From positions 2,334,700-2,398,699 of the forward strand of contig NZ_CP011382.1 in the NCBI RefSeq assembly GCF_000734895.2: a stretch of DNA of 64,000 nt. The letters are read 5' to 3'. Below are positions 1 through 9,023 of the stretch, piece by piece (within the stretch, counting starts at the first letter, position 1; the number at the start of each line of letters is the position of its first letter). Position numbers and translations under genes: made by a program. This stretch comes from Calothrix sp. 336/3 (GTDB lineage Bacteria > Cyanobacteriota > Cyanobacteriia > Cyanobacteriales > Nostocaceae). The notes beneath the pieces were generated by a model. It worked only from the letters and a program-made list of their open reading frames with translations. It did not search any database and was not told where the DNA came from.

Positions 1-261
1 TATATAGATTTTTTGTAATAGTTAATTAATTAATTATAGAATACCTCTAGGTTTGCGGAAAGATAAATCAAAATAGTTTAACTATAAAACTCCGAAAAAA
101 TTATTTTTAATTATTTGCTTTTGTCAGCAACTGTTTGCAGAATAGGGCAAAAAGAGCATCTTGCTTTAGGTATCTCGTACAACCTATTATCAGTAAAACT
201 AATCTGTAAATTAACGGAATCAAGATAGTTCCCATCTACCCTTACCCAATAGGTCATTACT

Positions 262-597
262 GTGTTAGAAGCGTGCGTATTTGCAACAATACTGTGCGGG
301 TTTTTTGGCATCATCCTGAAAAAAAACCTGGTGATGAAAATCGTCTCCATGGATGTGATGAGTACGGGGGTTATTGCCTATTACGTACTGATGGCATCGC
401 GGGAGGGCTTGTTTACGCCAATTCTCTCAGGTACCAAAAAAGTTGCTTACGCCGATCCAGTACCCCAGGCAGTGATTTTGACGGCGATCGTCATCGGCTT
501 TTCTATCCAGGCTTTAATGCTGGTGGGCGTAATGAAACTAGCACGGGATAACCCCACATTGGAAAGCAACGAGATAGAGAAAAACAACACACCATGA
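262..597 (+). CDS. mrpC: Mrp/Mnh cation:proton antiporter subunit C (NuoK-like)
   Basis: Small inner-membrane subunit of the multi-subunit Mrp Na+(K+)/H+ antiporter, homologous to NuoK. The 111-residue protein shows three hydrophobic segments (about residues 2-18, 24-45 and 67-92), the usual MrpC topology, and the family signature DPVPQAVILTAIVIGFS at about 65-81. The start is GTG at 262; no strong Shine-Dalgarno is visible and an ATG further in would lose the first membrane segment. Its stop overlaps the start of mrpD by 4 bp (ATGA). First gene of the cluster within the window; further subunits may lie to the left. The family assignment is secure; the transported cation cannot be read from sequence. 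Confidence 0.88.
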   Translation: MLEACVFATILCGFFGIILKKNLVMKIVSMDVMSTGVIAYYVLMASREGLFTPILSGTKKVAYADPVPQAVILTAIVIGFSIQALMLVGVMKLARDNPTLESNEIEKNNTP

Positions 598-2027
598 GTA
601 CCCTGACCATTGTCTGGATTGCAGTACCATTCTTTTTAGGCTTTATTATATTTCTAGTCCCCAAGCTGAACCGACATTTGACAATGTGGGGAGCGATCGC
701 CAGTGCTGGCTATGCCATACAGCTATTTATCGAAAATCAACCAGTAAAACTGAATTTACTGGATAATTTCGGTGTCACCTTGGAGGTAGATCAGTTAAGC
801 GCCTACTTTATTTTGACAAATGCTCTGGTGACTGCTGCGGTTGCTCTGTACTGTTGGCGTAGTGAGAAGACAGCTTTTTTCTATGCCCAGATGATGATGC
901 TCCATGGCAGTTTGAATGCGGCTTTTGCCTGTGCAGATTTTATCAGTTTATATGTGGGTTTAGAGGTGAGTGGGATTGCCGCTTTTCTCTTGATTGCCTA
1001 TCCCCGTAGCGATCGCTCTATTTGGGTTGCCCTGCGCTATTTATTTGTTAGCAACACTGCGATGTTGTTTTATTTGGTGGGTGCGGTGCTAGTCTATCAA
1101 ACTCATCATTCCTTTAGTTTTGCCAGTTTAAAGGGTTCACCCACGGAGGCGATCGCCCTGATATTTTTAGGGTTATTAGTCAAAGCAGGTATCTTTGTTT
1201 CTGGATTATGGCTACCCCTTACCCACTCGGAATCCGAAACACCAGTTTCTGCCTTACTTTCCGGAATTGTAGTCAAAGCGAGTGTGTTACCTCTGCTGCG
1301 TTGTGCTGCCATTTCTGAGGAATTAGATATCATCGTGAGAATTTTCGGTGTGGCAACAGCTGTCATGGGAGTTTCCTATGCTGTCTTAGAAAAAGATACC
1401 AAGCGGATGCTGGCTTTTCATACGATTTCCCAGTTAGGTTTTATCCTGGCAGCGCCGGCGGTAGGCGGTTTTTATACCTTAACCCACGGATTGGTGAAAT
1501 CCTCCCTCTTCCTGATTTCTGGTTCCCTACCCAGTCGCAAATTTCAGGAGCTGAAACATCTGACGATTGATAGAAATATCTGGATTGCTTTAGTTATTGC
1601 CTGTTTGTCTATATCCGGATTTCCCTTGTTAGCTGGGTTTGGAGCCAAGGTATTAACTATGAAAAATCTCCTCTCCTGGCAGGCGATCGTCATGAATGTG
1701 GCAGCTGTGGGAACAGCTATCTCCTTTGCTAAGTTCATCTTCCTACCCCACGGCAAACAGGATGAGCAAGTCACCAAACCTGGTTTCTGGATGGCAGTCA
1801 TACTGTTATTGACTGGGTTAGTCGTGGGGAATGTCATCTATCTTCAGGCATATAACCTCGCTGATATTGCTAAAGCCATTGCAACCATCGGTGCCGGTTG
1901 GTTGGGATATCATTTGATTTTCCAAAGGTTAACCGTATATGTGCCCCGTGTCTTCGAGGAATTCGATCATCTGGTTGGGGTGATGGGTTTAACTTTAATT
2001 CTGGTGTTTTGGATGGCACTCGCTTAA
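594..2027 (+). CDS. mrpD: Mrp/Mnh antiporter subunit D (ND4/ND5-like proton-translocating subunit)
   Basis: Large polytopic membrane protein of 477 residues with about 13-14 hydrophobic segments, of the proton_antipo_M family shared with complex I subunits NuoL/M/N. Recognisable landmarks are the SALLSGIVVKASVLPLLR segment, equivalent to the lysine-bearing helix of this family, and MLAFHTISQLGFIL. It should carry the proton path of the antiporter. It overlaps mrpC by 4 bp, so the two are translationally coupled. A 405-bp gap separates it from mrpE, which is unusual for an otherwise tightly overlapping operon. A MrpA-type N-terminal subunit is not present in the window. Confidence 0.88.
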   Translation: MSTLTIVWIAVPFFLGFIIFLVPKLNRHLTMWGAIASAGYAIQLFIENQPVKLNLLDNFGVTLEVDQLSAYFILTNALVTAAVALYCWRSEKTAFFYAQMMMLHGSLNAAFACADFISLYVGLEVSGIAAFLLIAYPRSDRSIWVALRYLFVSNTAMLFYLVGAVLVYQTHHSFSFASLKGSPTEAIALIFLGLLVKAGIFVSGLWLPLTHSESETPVSALLSGIVVKASVLPLLRCAAISEELDIIVRIFGVATAVMGVSYAVLEKDTKRMLAFHTISQLGFILAAPAVGGFYTLTHGLVKSSLFLISGSLPSRKFQELKHLTIDRNIWIALVIACLSISGFPLLAGFGAKVLTMKNLLSWQAIVMNVAAVGTAISFAKFIFLPHGKQDEQVTKPGFWMAVILLLTGLVVGNVIYLQAYNLADIAKAIATIGAGWLGYHLIFQRLTVYVPRVFEEFDHLVGVMGLTLILVFWMALA

Positions 2028-2432
2028 CAGGGGAAAGGGAATAGGAAACGTTATTATCGGCTTTTAGTCAGGGCTTTAGCCCTTGATTTGAGTGATAAAT
2101 CGCTGACTATAAACCCTTCAAAACTTTTGCAATGAACTACTTGGAGTCAATCGCATTAATTCTGATAGTTGACTGCGGGCATACCTTCACTTCCTTCGAG
2201 AGCGGGCTTGCCTGCATCCTAAAATCAAGGAGCGAGACGCTCCCACTACAGATGTTTTACCCTGACAACTTTTGCGATGAACCACTGACGAAAATAAAAT
2301 AACCCTACAAAATCAACGAAACACTGACGCTGTATTAATTTTAAATTTTGCGAGCGTGTCGCTCTGCGACTCAGCTCTCCCTAAGGGAGCAAGAGGCATT
2401 TTGAATTTTGAATTCTGCACAGGGGTAATAGC
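2028..2432. other. 405-bp gap inside the Mrp cluster
   Basis: No credible coding sequence. It holds two imperfect copies of a short sequence containing ACTTTTGCRATGAACYACT (near 2118 and 2268) and a palindrome GCTCTCCCTAAGGGAGC at 2374-2390 that belongs to a dispersed family also seen near 42880, 45671 and 45719. A Shine-Dalgarno-like AGGGG stands before mrpE. Whether a promoter for mrpE-B lies here cannot be told by eye. Confidence 0.5.
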
Positions 2433-2819
2433 ATGATTGGGCATTTGATATTACGACTAGTAATTTGGTTCTTGCTTACCTCGGATTTGAGCTTGGTAAA
2501 TATCATCATTGGTGTTGCCATTGCCCTGCTTTTGCCCCGTGGTTACACATCTCCAGAAAAATTAAAAGATTGGCTAGATGTGATAGTTAAAACCCTCGTG
2601 GCGATTCCAGTGGCATATATGGAAGCCTTTGAAATCATTTTCCGTCCTCACAAGCAAGAAGACATCATTTTGGAGCGGGTGAAATCTCGGCGATCGCCCC
2701 GTTTAATTTTCATCGATATCTTCCTGATTACCTTTACACCCAAAACCATTGTTTTGAAATATCGGGAAGAGGGTTGGTACGAAGTACACCAGATTCACAG
2801 GGGGAAAAAACAGTCATGA
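2433..2819 (+). CDS. mrpE: Mrp/Mnh antiporter subunit E
   Basis: 128-residue membrane protein of the MnhE/MrpE family. Two N-terminal hydrophobic stretches (LILRLVIWFLLTS and VNIIIGVAIALLL) are followed by a soluble C-terminal half typical of MrpE. ATG at 2433 follows AGGGG at about 2421. The last codons overlap mrpF by 4 bp (ATGA at 2816-2819). It belongs to the E-F-G-A'-B transcription unit; MrpE is needed for full assembly of known Mrp complexes. Confidence 0.86.
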   Translation: MIGHLILRLVIWFLLTSDLSLVNIIIGVAIALLLPRGYTSPEKLKDWLDVIVKTLVAIPVAYMEAFEIIFRPHKQEDIILERVKSRRSPRLIFIDIFLITFTPKTIVLKYREEGWYEVHQIHRGKKQS

Positions 2820-3073
2820 ACCTAGAAATAGTCATGATAGCCATGATTGTGGCATTACTCATACCCATTTATGAGGCATGGAAAAGTGATGATGTTTGGC
2901 AGTTAATGTTGGCATTTGGCAGCATTTCCAGCAAGGTAGCCATCATTATTCTGCTTGTATCCGTGCTTCGGGATGATTGGATGATTGGAGTTGTGGCGGT
3001 GATTATCTTGAGCGTGGGTAATGCCGGATTAATGTTATTAGCACATATACTTAGACGATTAAACGAAGTATGA
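2816..3073 (+). CDS. mrpF: Mrp/Mnh antiporter subunit F
   Basis: 85-residue protein with three membrane helices, matching MrpF in size, topology and position between E and G. The start chosen is ATG 2816, which overlaps the mrpE stop. An in-frame ATG lies upstream at 2774 but would run deep into mrpE. The stop overlaps mrpG by 4 bp. Assigned mainly on gene order plus topology, with fair sequence resemblance. Confidence 0.82.
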   Translation: MNLEIVMIAMIVALLIPIYEAWKSDDVWQLMLAFGSISSKVAIIILLVSVLRDDWMIGVVAVIILSVGNAGLMLLAHILRRLNEV

Positions 3074-3351
3074 TTAACCTTCTTAGTTATACCTGTATTG
3101 GTATCGGTATCATTTTCTGGTTTTGGGGAACCTGGCATTTAGTCAGCGATCGCTCCGTATTATACAAACTCCATGGTCTTTCCGTTGCCGATACCCTCGG
3201 TTCTATGATTATTATCGTCGGCTTAATGCTGCAAATACCAGGAAAATTACCCCTACTTCTCCTTGGTATTATCTCCCTCGCCATCTGGAATACCATGCTG
3301 GGTTACGTGTTGGCATATTGTTCCACTCAGGAGACAAACCGTGAATCATGA
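3070..3351 (+). CDS. mrpG: Mrp/Mnh antiporter subunit G
   Basis: 93-residue three-helix membrane protein of the MnhG/PhaG family. The segment LSVADTLGSMIIIVGLML resembles the family pattern in which a conserved D/T-G motif opens the second helix. Overlaps mrpF by 4 bp and the following gene by 11 bp. Structural subunit of the antiporter; no oddity seen. Confidence 0.83.
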   Translation: MINLLSYTCIGIGIIFWFWGTWHLVSDRSVLYKLHGLSVADTLGSMIIIVGLMLQIPGKLPLLLLGIISLAIWNTMLGYVLAYCSTQETNRES

Positions 3352-3925
3352 TAGCTATCTTTATGTCATTATTGCCCTGCTTCCCCTAGCTGCGGGTTTG
3401 TTGGTGACTCAACCGAATCCCTACCATGCTTTGATTTTGCGGGGAGTTTTGGGGGCGATCGCCGCTATGGTTGACGCGCTCCTCGGTGCCGCAGATGTGG
3501 CTTTAACAGAAGCATTGATGGGTACAATGTTGGCGATCGCTCTCTATGCGGTGGCGGTGCGTTCATCCTTGGTGATGCGTCTGGGAATAATTACAGAGGA
3601 GGATGGGGAGAAAAGCTCGCTCCAGCCTTCAGGGGAACAGGATTTTGCCCAATTACTGGAAAACCTCCGCAGCATTTGTCGTAAACGTTATATGCGTTTG
3701 GAGCTAGTCAGCTACACCAATCCCCAAGCTTTACAACGAGCGCTGATTGAAAAAGAAGTTCATGCCATCTGCACCCAACCCAGTCAACCACAGGAGGAAC
3801 AGGTAAAGTATCATACCCAAACCAGAATTCCACGCCTCTATGACATCATGCAAACGGAACTTTCGACACCAGGGGCAACCCTATCCTACGTAAATATCGC
3901 AGACTTGGGGGAGGAAAAATTATGA
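3341..3925 (+). CDS. MrpA C-terminal-like subunit (MbhD/DUF4040 type)
   Basis: 194 residues from GTG 3341. That start sits just before the mrpG stop and leaves a protein beginning with a hydrophobic helix; an upstream in-frame start (3263) would run through mrpG. Three helices cover residues about 5-85 and include GAADVALTEALMGTMLAIALY, the MbhD/DUF4040 signature that in bacillus-type Mrp forms part of the C-terminal end of the large MrpA subunit. The remaining ~100 residues are a polar extension without a recognised domain. In cyanobacterial Mrp clusters this piece is a separate gene, as here. Overlaps mrpB by 4 bp. Confidence 0.8.
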   Translation: MNHDSYLYVIIALLPLAAGLLVTQPNPYHALILRGVLGAIAAMVDALLGAADVALTEALMGTMLAIALYAVAVRSSLVMRLGIITEEDGEKSSLQPSGEQDFAQLLENLRSICRKRYMRLELVSYTNPQALQRALIEKEVHAICTQPSQPQEEQVKYHTQTRIPRLYDIMQTELSTPGATLSYVNIADLGEEKL

Positions 3926-4581
3926 AATGGGTTTACATCTTAGCAGGAATCGCCCTGTTTGTGAAAATGCTGGTCATGCCCCATCCAGACGCAAACTTTG
4001 ATGTTGATATCGTTGCAGCAATTGTCAAGGATAGTGGTGTTCCCAATGCCGTGTCAGGTGTGATTTTTCGCAATCGCCTCTATGATACTATCTTTGAAGT
4101 GATTGTATTTACCATCGCCATCATGGGAGCTAATTACCTCTTGGCGAATGAAAGACCATCCTGTACCATCTATCAGTTTACTGACCAAGGTTCCATTGTC
4201 CTCGCCCGTTTAGGAGCTACCATTGCCGCCCTGGTGGGGATAGAATTGGCGATTCGTGGGCACTTGAGTCCCGGTGGTGGCTTTGCCGCAGGGGTAGCTG
4301 GGGGAACGGCGATCGGACTAGTGGCAATTACCTCTTCACCGGAATGGATGCAGTCAATTTATCAACGTTGGCGTGCTGCTACCTGGGAGAAGGTATCTGT
4401 ACTGGTGTTTATTGTGCTAGCGGTAATCACCCTCGCAGGATACGAGTTACCCCACGGGGAGTTAGGAACGCTTTTCAGTGGTGGCGCTCTCCCCCTATTG
4501 AATTTCCTCGTTGCTGTCAAAGTTGCCCTCGGTTCCTGGGCAGTGATTTTGATTTTTATCCGCTATCGCGGCTTGTTGTGA
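3922..4581 (+). CDS. mrpB: Mrp/Mnh antiporter subunit B
   Basis: 219-residue membrane protein with the MnhB domain. Residues about 50-75 (IFRNRLYDTIFEVIVFTIAIMG) and the motif HLSPGGGFAAGVAGG are diagnostic of MrpB and the equivalent MrpA C-terminal end. The N-terminal ~50 residues correspond to the MbhE-like segment. Last gene of the operon, overlapping the previous gene by 4 bp. A convergent gene follows after 420 bp. Confidence 0.86.
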   Translation: MKWVYILAGIALFVKMLVMPHPDANFDVDIVAAIVKDSGVPNAVSGVIFRNRLYDTIFEVIVFTIAIMGANYLLANERPSCTIYQFTDQGSIVLARLGATIAALVGIELAIRGHLSPGGGFAAGVAGGTAIGLVAITSSPEWMQSIYQRWRAATWEKVSVLVFIVLAVITLAGYELPHGELGTLFSGGALPLLNFLVAVKVALGSWAVILIFIRYRGLL

Positions 4582-5001
4582 TACCGTTTCATTGCAGCAT
4601 CTGGGGTGCAAGTATTGTGCCCCTACCGATGTATCAATATTTTCGTGGATTGGTGAATTGGTTCGCAGGCGATCGCATTGAGCAACTTCGCCATGACAAA
4701 GCACTACCCTTCATAAACAATCAAATGGGTGGGTTTCTGGGTGCGAATAAAATTAGTAACAATATCCCGCTCTTTGATGGTAGGAGTTGCGAAACAACCC
4801 GCAGTCCCACTATTGACTGTGCATATTTGATGGAAATGATGTTCCAGAAAGGGCAATGAGCAATCAGATGGTGAATGAAATACAATACCTTAGTGCAAGA
4901 AGGCTCGTGGCAAGTATTGGTAAGAAATTAATTACTAAATTTCTTAATGTTGTTCAAAATCACAGTAATTTAAATATGAATGGCTCATGAAAAATGGCAA
5001 A
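4582..5001. other. 420-bp gap between convergent genes
   Basis: No supported gene. An open frame covers much of it but it begins inside mrpB, has no start signal of its own and no family resemblance. One HIP1 site is present near 4669. No clear intrinsic terminator hairpin was seen. Confidence 0.4.
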
Positions 5002-5637
5002 TTAAAACAACTTGGCATCATTAATATAAATCATGTCTGTACTTGATTTGGGATTGTCAATTGCCAAATGAGCCTTCTGGGCAGGAAAATAAATTTTTTG
5101 GTAATCCTCAATTATCTGTTCTAATGAAATGCCTTCTTGGTTTCGCTGGATTGCTCTTTCCAAAGCAGTTTCAAATGAACAGTCAATCCAAATCTTAAAA
5201 TCATAGAAATGTAGCAGCGATCGCTTCAGTAAAAATATTCCTTCAATAACGATTACATCCACGTTTTGAAATTGATAATGATAGGTTTGCGGTATACCTG
5301 AAATTCCTGTTAAAACCGTTGTTAAATTAATCATACGCTGACTTTTTAACGGCAGGAGCAATTGCTGAAATAGAGCATCAAAATGAAAAGCATGGTGGTA
5401 AAAATGCTCTGCTGGATGCTCAGAATTAAATCGCTCATTTGGTAGCTTATGCCAAGCATCTAAGTTAATGGAGATAGCATTAATATTTTGCTCATTGAGA
5501 GCAGTTATTAGTTTTTCAGTAATATAACCTTTGCCAGAACCATCAATACCACTAATAGCAACTAAAAAACCTCTATCTACTGACAATTCTGATTGCTTTC
5601 GGAGGATAGAATCAGCTAAATATTCAATATTCATCAT
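5002..5637 (-). CDS. P-loop kinase of the uridine kinase/phosphoribulokinase type
   Basis: 211 residues with a P-loop GIDGSGKG at 30-37 and NLDAWHKLP at about 58-66, the position of the catalytic/base Asp in uridine kinases. A hydrophobic strand then leads to VIVIEGIFLL, a Walker-B-like element of this family, and an Arg-containing lid near 155-160. Such proteins phosphorylate a nucleoside or small sugar-like substrate; the actual substrate is unknown. It overlaps the upstream DUF1349 gene by 4 bp, so both are probably co-translated. Confidence 0.75.
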   Translation of the reverse strand: MMNIEYLADSILRKQSELSVDRGFLVAISGIDGSGKGYITEKLITALNEQNINAISINLDAWHKLPNERFNSEHPAEHFYHHAFHFDALFQQLLLPLKSQRMINLTTVLTGISGIPQTYHYQFQNVDVIVIEGIFLLKRSLLHFYDFKIWIDCSFETALERAIQRNQEGISLEQIIEDYQKIYFPAQKAHLAIDNPKSSTDMIYINDAKLF

Positions 5638-6182
5638 GATTTATCACTTTTTTTAGTTAATTTATAATCATCAAAAATTATCTCATACCCATTTCCTTGT
5701 GGTGATGCACACATAATTCCAACTTGAATATCTTGCTCGACTGGGAAATAAGCCATTCTAAATGGAACATAGCGGTCATATTCATCTAAATAAGCAATAT
5801 GAATTGCCTCTTGGCATCGCTCAACTCTTAGCTGAAAAATGTTAGGAGGATTTAGCAGAGGAGTGAATGACCAATCTGAATAGTTGTGAGTGACAACAGC
5901 ACTGATATTTTGTACTCCATCTACATATTCAATCCCAGTTTTAATCCAATGTTTCTCGTCAGCACGAATCATAATTCCTGCTTGGTCGTATAAGTCTTTA
6001 TAGTTTCCTTTTATCTTGACATCGACCACAAAATCTGTACTTATTCGGTCAAAGTAGAAATGTCCACTATCACGAATAAAACCATAGTGAGTCCTACGCC
6101 AAAAATCGGTTTTTGGGGCTGTTGTAACAATGATTCGCTGATGAGAATGCGACCAATTAGGAGGTTCATTAAGCCATTCCAT
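5634..6182 (-). CDS. DUF1349 (regulation of enolase-like, concanavalin fold) protein
   Basis: 182-residue soluble protein matching the DUF1349 pattern: WRRTHYGFIRDSGHFYF, then the phrase YDQAGIMIRADEKHWIKTGIEYVDG in the middle, and a C-terminal QVGIMCASPQGNG. These are beta-sandwich lectin-like proteins related to yeast Ree1; their biochemical role in bacteria is unclear. It overlaps the kinase gene by 4 bp on the same strand. No signal peptide. Confidence 0.75.
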   Translation of the reverse strand: MEWLNEPPNWSHSHQRIIVTTAPKTDFWRRTHYGFIRDSGHFYFDRISTDFVVDVKIKGNYKDLYDQAGIMIRADEKHWIKTGIEYVDGVQNISAVVTHNYSDWSFTPLLNPPNIFQLRVERCQEAIHIAYLDEYDRYVPFRMAYFPVEQDIQVGIMCASPQGNGYEIIFDDYKLTKKSDKS

Positions 6183-6305
6183 ATTTTTTATTGCAATTTT
6201 CGATGTAAGGGAATAGAGGGATAAACGATATTCCTGTGTGATTGTGGAATTTCATTGTGAGTAACTGATTTAGAAAAATCCCATTTTTCAACCTTATTTA
6301 AGGCA

Positions 6306-6779
6306 CTACTTGTAGTTTTGAGCAGAATAGTTTTTGTCCAATTGATTAATTGCAATCGCTACTACTAATGTGGCTATTCCTAATATCTTGGGTGTGGTAA
6401 TTGGATATTTAATAGCACCGAACCATCCCAACTGATCAATTACCAGTGACATAAACATCTGGCTAAAGACAACAACTAAAGTAGTGGTAGTTAAACCCAA
6501 TTTAGGAACTATTAAACTACTTAAGGTTACGAAGATTGCACCTAGCAAGCCGCCTAAAAATGCCCACCAAGGAGTAATAAAAAGTAAGTCAAGCTTGTAG
6601 AGTGGGAAAATACCTAATGCTAGGAGCAATGTAAGGATACTAAACCCAACTACGAAATTAATTGTTGCTGCGGCTATTGGGGAGCGGAGTATTGTTTTTA
6701 ATTGAGCATTGACAGCTGCGCTAATTGTTGAGAAGCCACCAGCCGAGCCAGCACCAAGCAATGCCAAGAAGATTTCCAT
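6306..6779 (-). CDS. DMT-superfamily membrane protein, DUF606/YdcZ type (second of pair)
   Basis: 157 residues from ATG 6779, chosen over an upstream in-frame ATG at 6833 because the latter would overlap the preceding gene and puts a polar stretch before the first helix. Five hydrophobic segments; the start MEIFLALLGAGSAGGFSTISAAVNAQL is typical of the DUF606/YdcZ half-size transporters. It follows a paralogous gene with a 19-bp gap. Such pairs are thought to form heterodimeric small-molecule exporters; the substrate is unknown. Confidence 0.75.
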   Translation of the reverse strand: MEIFLALLGAGSAGGFSTISAAVNAQLKTILRSPIAAATINFVVGFSILTLLLALGIFPLYKLDLLFITPWWAFLGGLLGAIFVTLSSLIVPKLGLTTTTLVVVFSQMFMSLVIDQLGWFGAIKYPITTPKILGIATLVVAIAINQLDKNYSAQNYK

Positions 6780-6798
6780 AAAATGATACTCAAAAGTA

Positions 6799-7290
6799 TT
6801 AGGTTGGTAACGAAAGCAAAAAAATTGCCACAACTAACAGTCCCATCACCAGGCGACGATTAGCTGTCAGACGACGGCGGTTGACTCCCAACCAGCCAAA
6901 ATGGTCAGTCACTAAGCCAGCGATCGCTTGTCCACAAATAATTAACCCCTGAGTCAAGGTAGTCCCCAAAATAGAGGTGAAATAAGCACTGGAGGTAATA
7001 TACCAAACTCCAAATAAACCACCCATTAGACTCCATCGGGGAGCTTTGGCTAAAGCAGACCAATCTGGATGACCAAACCAACCTGTGTATAACAAGCTAA
7101 TCAACGCAATTGAGCCGACAAGGTAAGAGATATCTGCGGCTAGGGGTACAGAATTGAGCGATCGCGCTAATTGAGCATTGAGATTGCTTTGAATTGGCAA
7201 GATAGCACCGTTCAGCAATGCTAGTAGAACATACAAGTAGCTTTGACCATTAGGGACAGACCCCCGGAGAACTAGACGTATGGGTGTCAT
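6799..7290 (-). CDS. DMT-superfamily membrane protein, DUF606/YdcZ type (first of pair)
   Basis: 163 residues with five hydrophobic segments and DUF606-like phrases (LNAQLARSLNSVPLAADISYLVGS; GLIICGQAIAGLVTDHFGWLG). Paralogue of the following gene. It is divergent from a MarR regulator with a perfect palindrome in the shared promoter region, which suggests ligand-responsive control of an efflux pair. Confidence 0.76.
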   Translation of the reverse strand: MTPIRLVLRGSVPNGQSYLYVLLALLNGAILPIQSNLNAQLARSLNSVPLAADISYLVGSIALISLLYTGWFGHPDWSALAKAPRWSLMGGLFGVWYITSSAYFTSILGTTLTQGLIICGQAIAGLVTDHFGWLGVNRRRLTANRRLVMGLLVVAIFLLSLPT

Positions 7291-7331
7291 GGCTGTTGTT
7301 TTGTGGGGAGGATAGAGGATGCTTGTAAATA

Positions 7332-7349
7332 TATCTTGATATCAAGATA
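7332..7349. promoter_or_regulatory. Probable MarR operator, perfect 18-bp palindrome
   Basis: TATCTTGATATCAAGATA is a perfect inverted repeat midway between the divergent DUF606 pair and the marR-type gene. The half-site TCAAGATA recurs at 7384-7391, just upstream of the marR start. The shape (ATCTTGAT-ATCAAGAT) is what MarR-family dimers commonly bind. The inference is autoregulation plus control of the transporter pair. Confidence 0.7.
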
Positions 7350-7401
7350 CTTAAGATAAAGATAAAAGTCAAGAATCTCGATGTCAAGATAAAATAGCAA
7401 T

Positions 7402-7908
7402 ATGAACAAAGATCGAATTGACATCATTCTTGAGGAATGGCAACAGGAATTGCCACAGCTGGATACCTCAGCAGTAAGCATAACTGGGCGGGTACTGCGA
7501 ATTGCCCGTCTTCTGGAAAAGCACCGAGAAAGTGTACTTGTTGAGTATGGCTTGAACGTGTGGTCATTTGATGTGTTAGCCACACTGCGACGACAGGGAC
7601 AACCTTTTCGATTGAAACCGACTGAACTCTATAGTTTGCTTATGCTGTCTTCTGGCGCAATGACAAACCGGATTGACCGCCTAGAACAAGATGGCATAGT
7701 CATGCGTGTCCGTGATGCAGAGGATCGGCGCAGTGTCATGGTGCAACTGACCCCCAAAGGAATACAGCTTGCGGATACTGTGATGCCTATTTTGTTTGAG
7801 AAAGAGAAACAGATGTTATCTCAATTCACAGCTGATGAAGTGCAACTATCCATCCCAATGCTGCGTAAGCTACTTATGTTACTCGAACAGGATGCGAAAT
7901 CAGTTTGA
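7402..7908 (+). CDS. MarR-family transcriptional regulator
   Basis: 168 residues with the MarR winged helix-turn-helix at about 60-115: recognition region LSSGAMTNRIDRLEQDGIVMRV, then the wing signature DAEDRRSVMVQLTPKG. The start is ATG 7402. The divergent DUF606 transporter pair and the intergenic palindrome indicate a local regulator. No redox cysteine pair is evident, so ligand binding is more likely than oxidation sensing. Confidence 0.88.
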   Translation: MNKDRIDIILEEWQQELPQLDTSAVSITGRVLRIARLLEKHRESVLVEYGLNVWSFDVLATLRRQGQPFRLKPTELYSLLMLSSGAMTNRIDRLEQDGIVMRVRDAEDRRSVMVQLTPKGIQLADTVMPILFEKEKQMLSQFTADEVQLSIPMLRKLLMLLEQDAKSV

Positions 7909-8130
7909 TATCCTCTCTGGCTAAGTGGGGAAGCTTATCATAGGGTTAAAATTTTCTAAAATCTTGTGCATTCCGCAATTAGATGAACAGCAACTGTAGC
8001 TCTAAACGGCTTATACATTAACAGTAGCGATCGCTGTTCTTGAGAAATTCAGGTTTTTGTTACAATACCCCTAGAGTTTAATATTCTGCCAGAAAGTTAT
8101 GCGTTCAATCGAGCAGCTAACAGAAGAAAT

Positions 8131-9023
8131 AACGGGTTTCATTTATTAGAAAGCAGGAATAAGCGAAGATATCAACGGAACAATGTAGTTTCAATCCCGC
8201 GAACGGGTTTCATTAATTTGAAAGCTGGACAATAATATTATTCAGCAAAATCCATGGGCGTTTCAATCCCGCGAACGGGTTTCATTTATTAGAAAGCCAG
8301 GCTCCATGGTGTTATCTTGTGGTCTGTAGAAGATGTTTCAATCCCGCGAACGGGTTTCATTTATTAGAAAGTCGGTGAACTGGCAAGAATGGGCATCAAC
8401 AGAATGTTTCAATCCCGCGAACGGGTTTCATTTATTAGAAAGTTAGAAGAATTAAGCCTTGGGTGGGAAGAGATGGGAAATAGTTTCAATCCCGCGAACG
8501 GGTTTCATTTATTAGAAAGGCAACATCTGGTCTGTTACTTGACCCAGCTGAACGTTTCAATCCCGCGAACGGGTTTCATTTATTAGAAAGCGTATCGCCT
8601 ACGATAAAACCTATGTCGGACGTGAATTGTTTCAATCCCGCGAACGGGTTTCATTTATTAGAAAGTATTATCCGCAGTTGCGACGGATTTTTTAGCTGAG
8701 TTTCAATCCCGCGAACGGGTTTCATTTATTAGAAAGTTTTATAGTCATCTAACCTATAGACAGATAAATTGGTTTCAATCCCGCGAACGGGTTTCATTTA
8801 TTAGAAAGATAACCCGTGATGATAGAATCTGCCGCAATGGGGGTTTCAATCCCGCGAACGGGTTTCATTTATTAGAAAGCTGCCCCGTATGATGGGGACA
8901 CTGATAATGGTTTGTTTCAATCCCGCGAACGGGTTTCATTTATTAGAAAGCATTGTCCGCAATCATGTAGAGATGTAATCCTAAGTGTTTCAATCCCGCG
9001 AACGGGTTTCATTTATTAGAAAG
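8131..9023 (-). CRISPR. Type I-D CRISPR array: 12 full 37-bp repeats, 12 spacers, one decayed terminal repeat
   Basis: Full repeats start at 8188, 8260, 8335, 8406, 8483, 8554, 8629, 8700, 8772, 8843, 8914 and 8987, each 37 bp. On the + strand they start GTTTCAATCC, contain the hairpin CCCG-CGAA-CGGG and end ATTAGAAAG. Spacers are 34-40 bp. The leftmost full repeat (8188) carries changes near its + strand end, and to its left only the last 23 bp of a repeat remain (8131-8153). Decay at the left and the cas genes and leader-like sequence at the right indicate transcription on the minus strand, where the repeat ends in GGGATTGAAAC as in other cyanobacterial I-D/III arrays. Confidence 0.97.

Noticed and set aside
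111..350. 79-residue minus-strand frame at the left end
   Set aside because: It overlaps the mrpC start, has no ribosome site and no recognised similarity. It could be a remnant but cannot be supported.
4344..4859. 171-residue frame after mrpB
   Set aside because: It begins deep inside mrpB in another frame and lacks any family pattern.
7287..7583. 98-residue minus-strand frame over the marR start
   Set aside because: It is antisense to a clear MarR gene and is low in complexity at its end.
8389..8586. Open frames crossing the CRISPR array (also 8985-9281)
   Set aside because: They are made of the repeat sequence itself, without start signals or family similarity.
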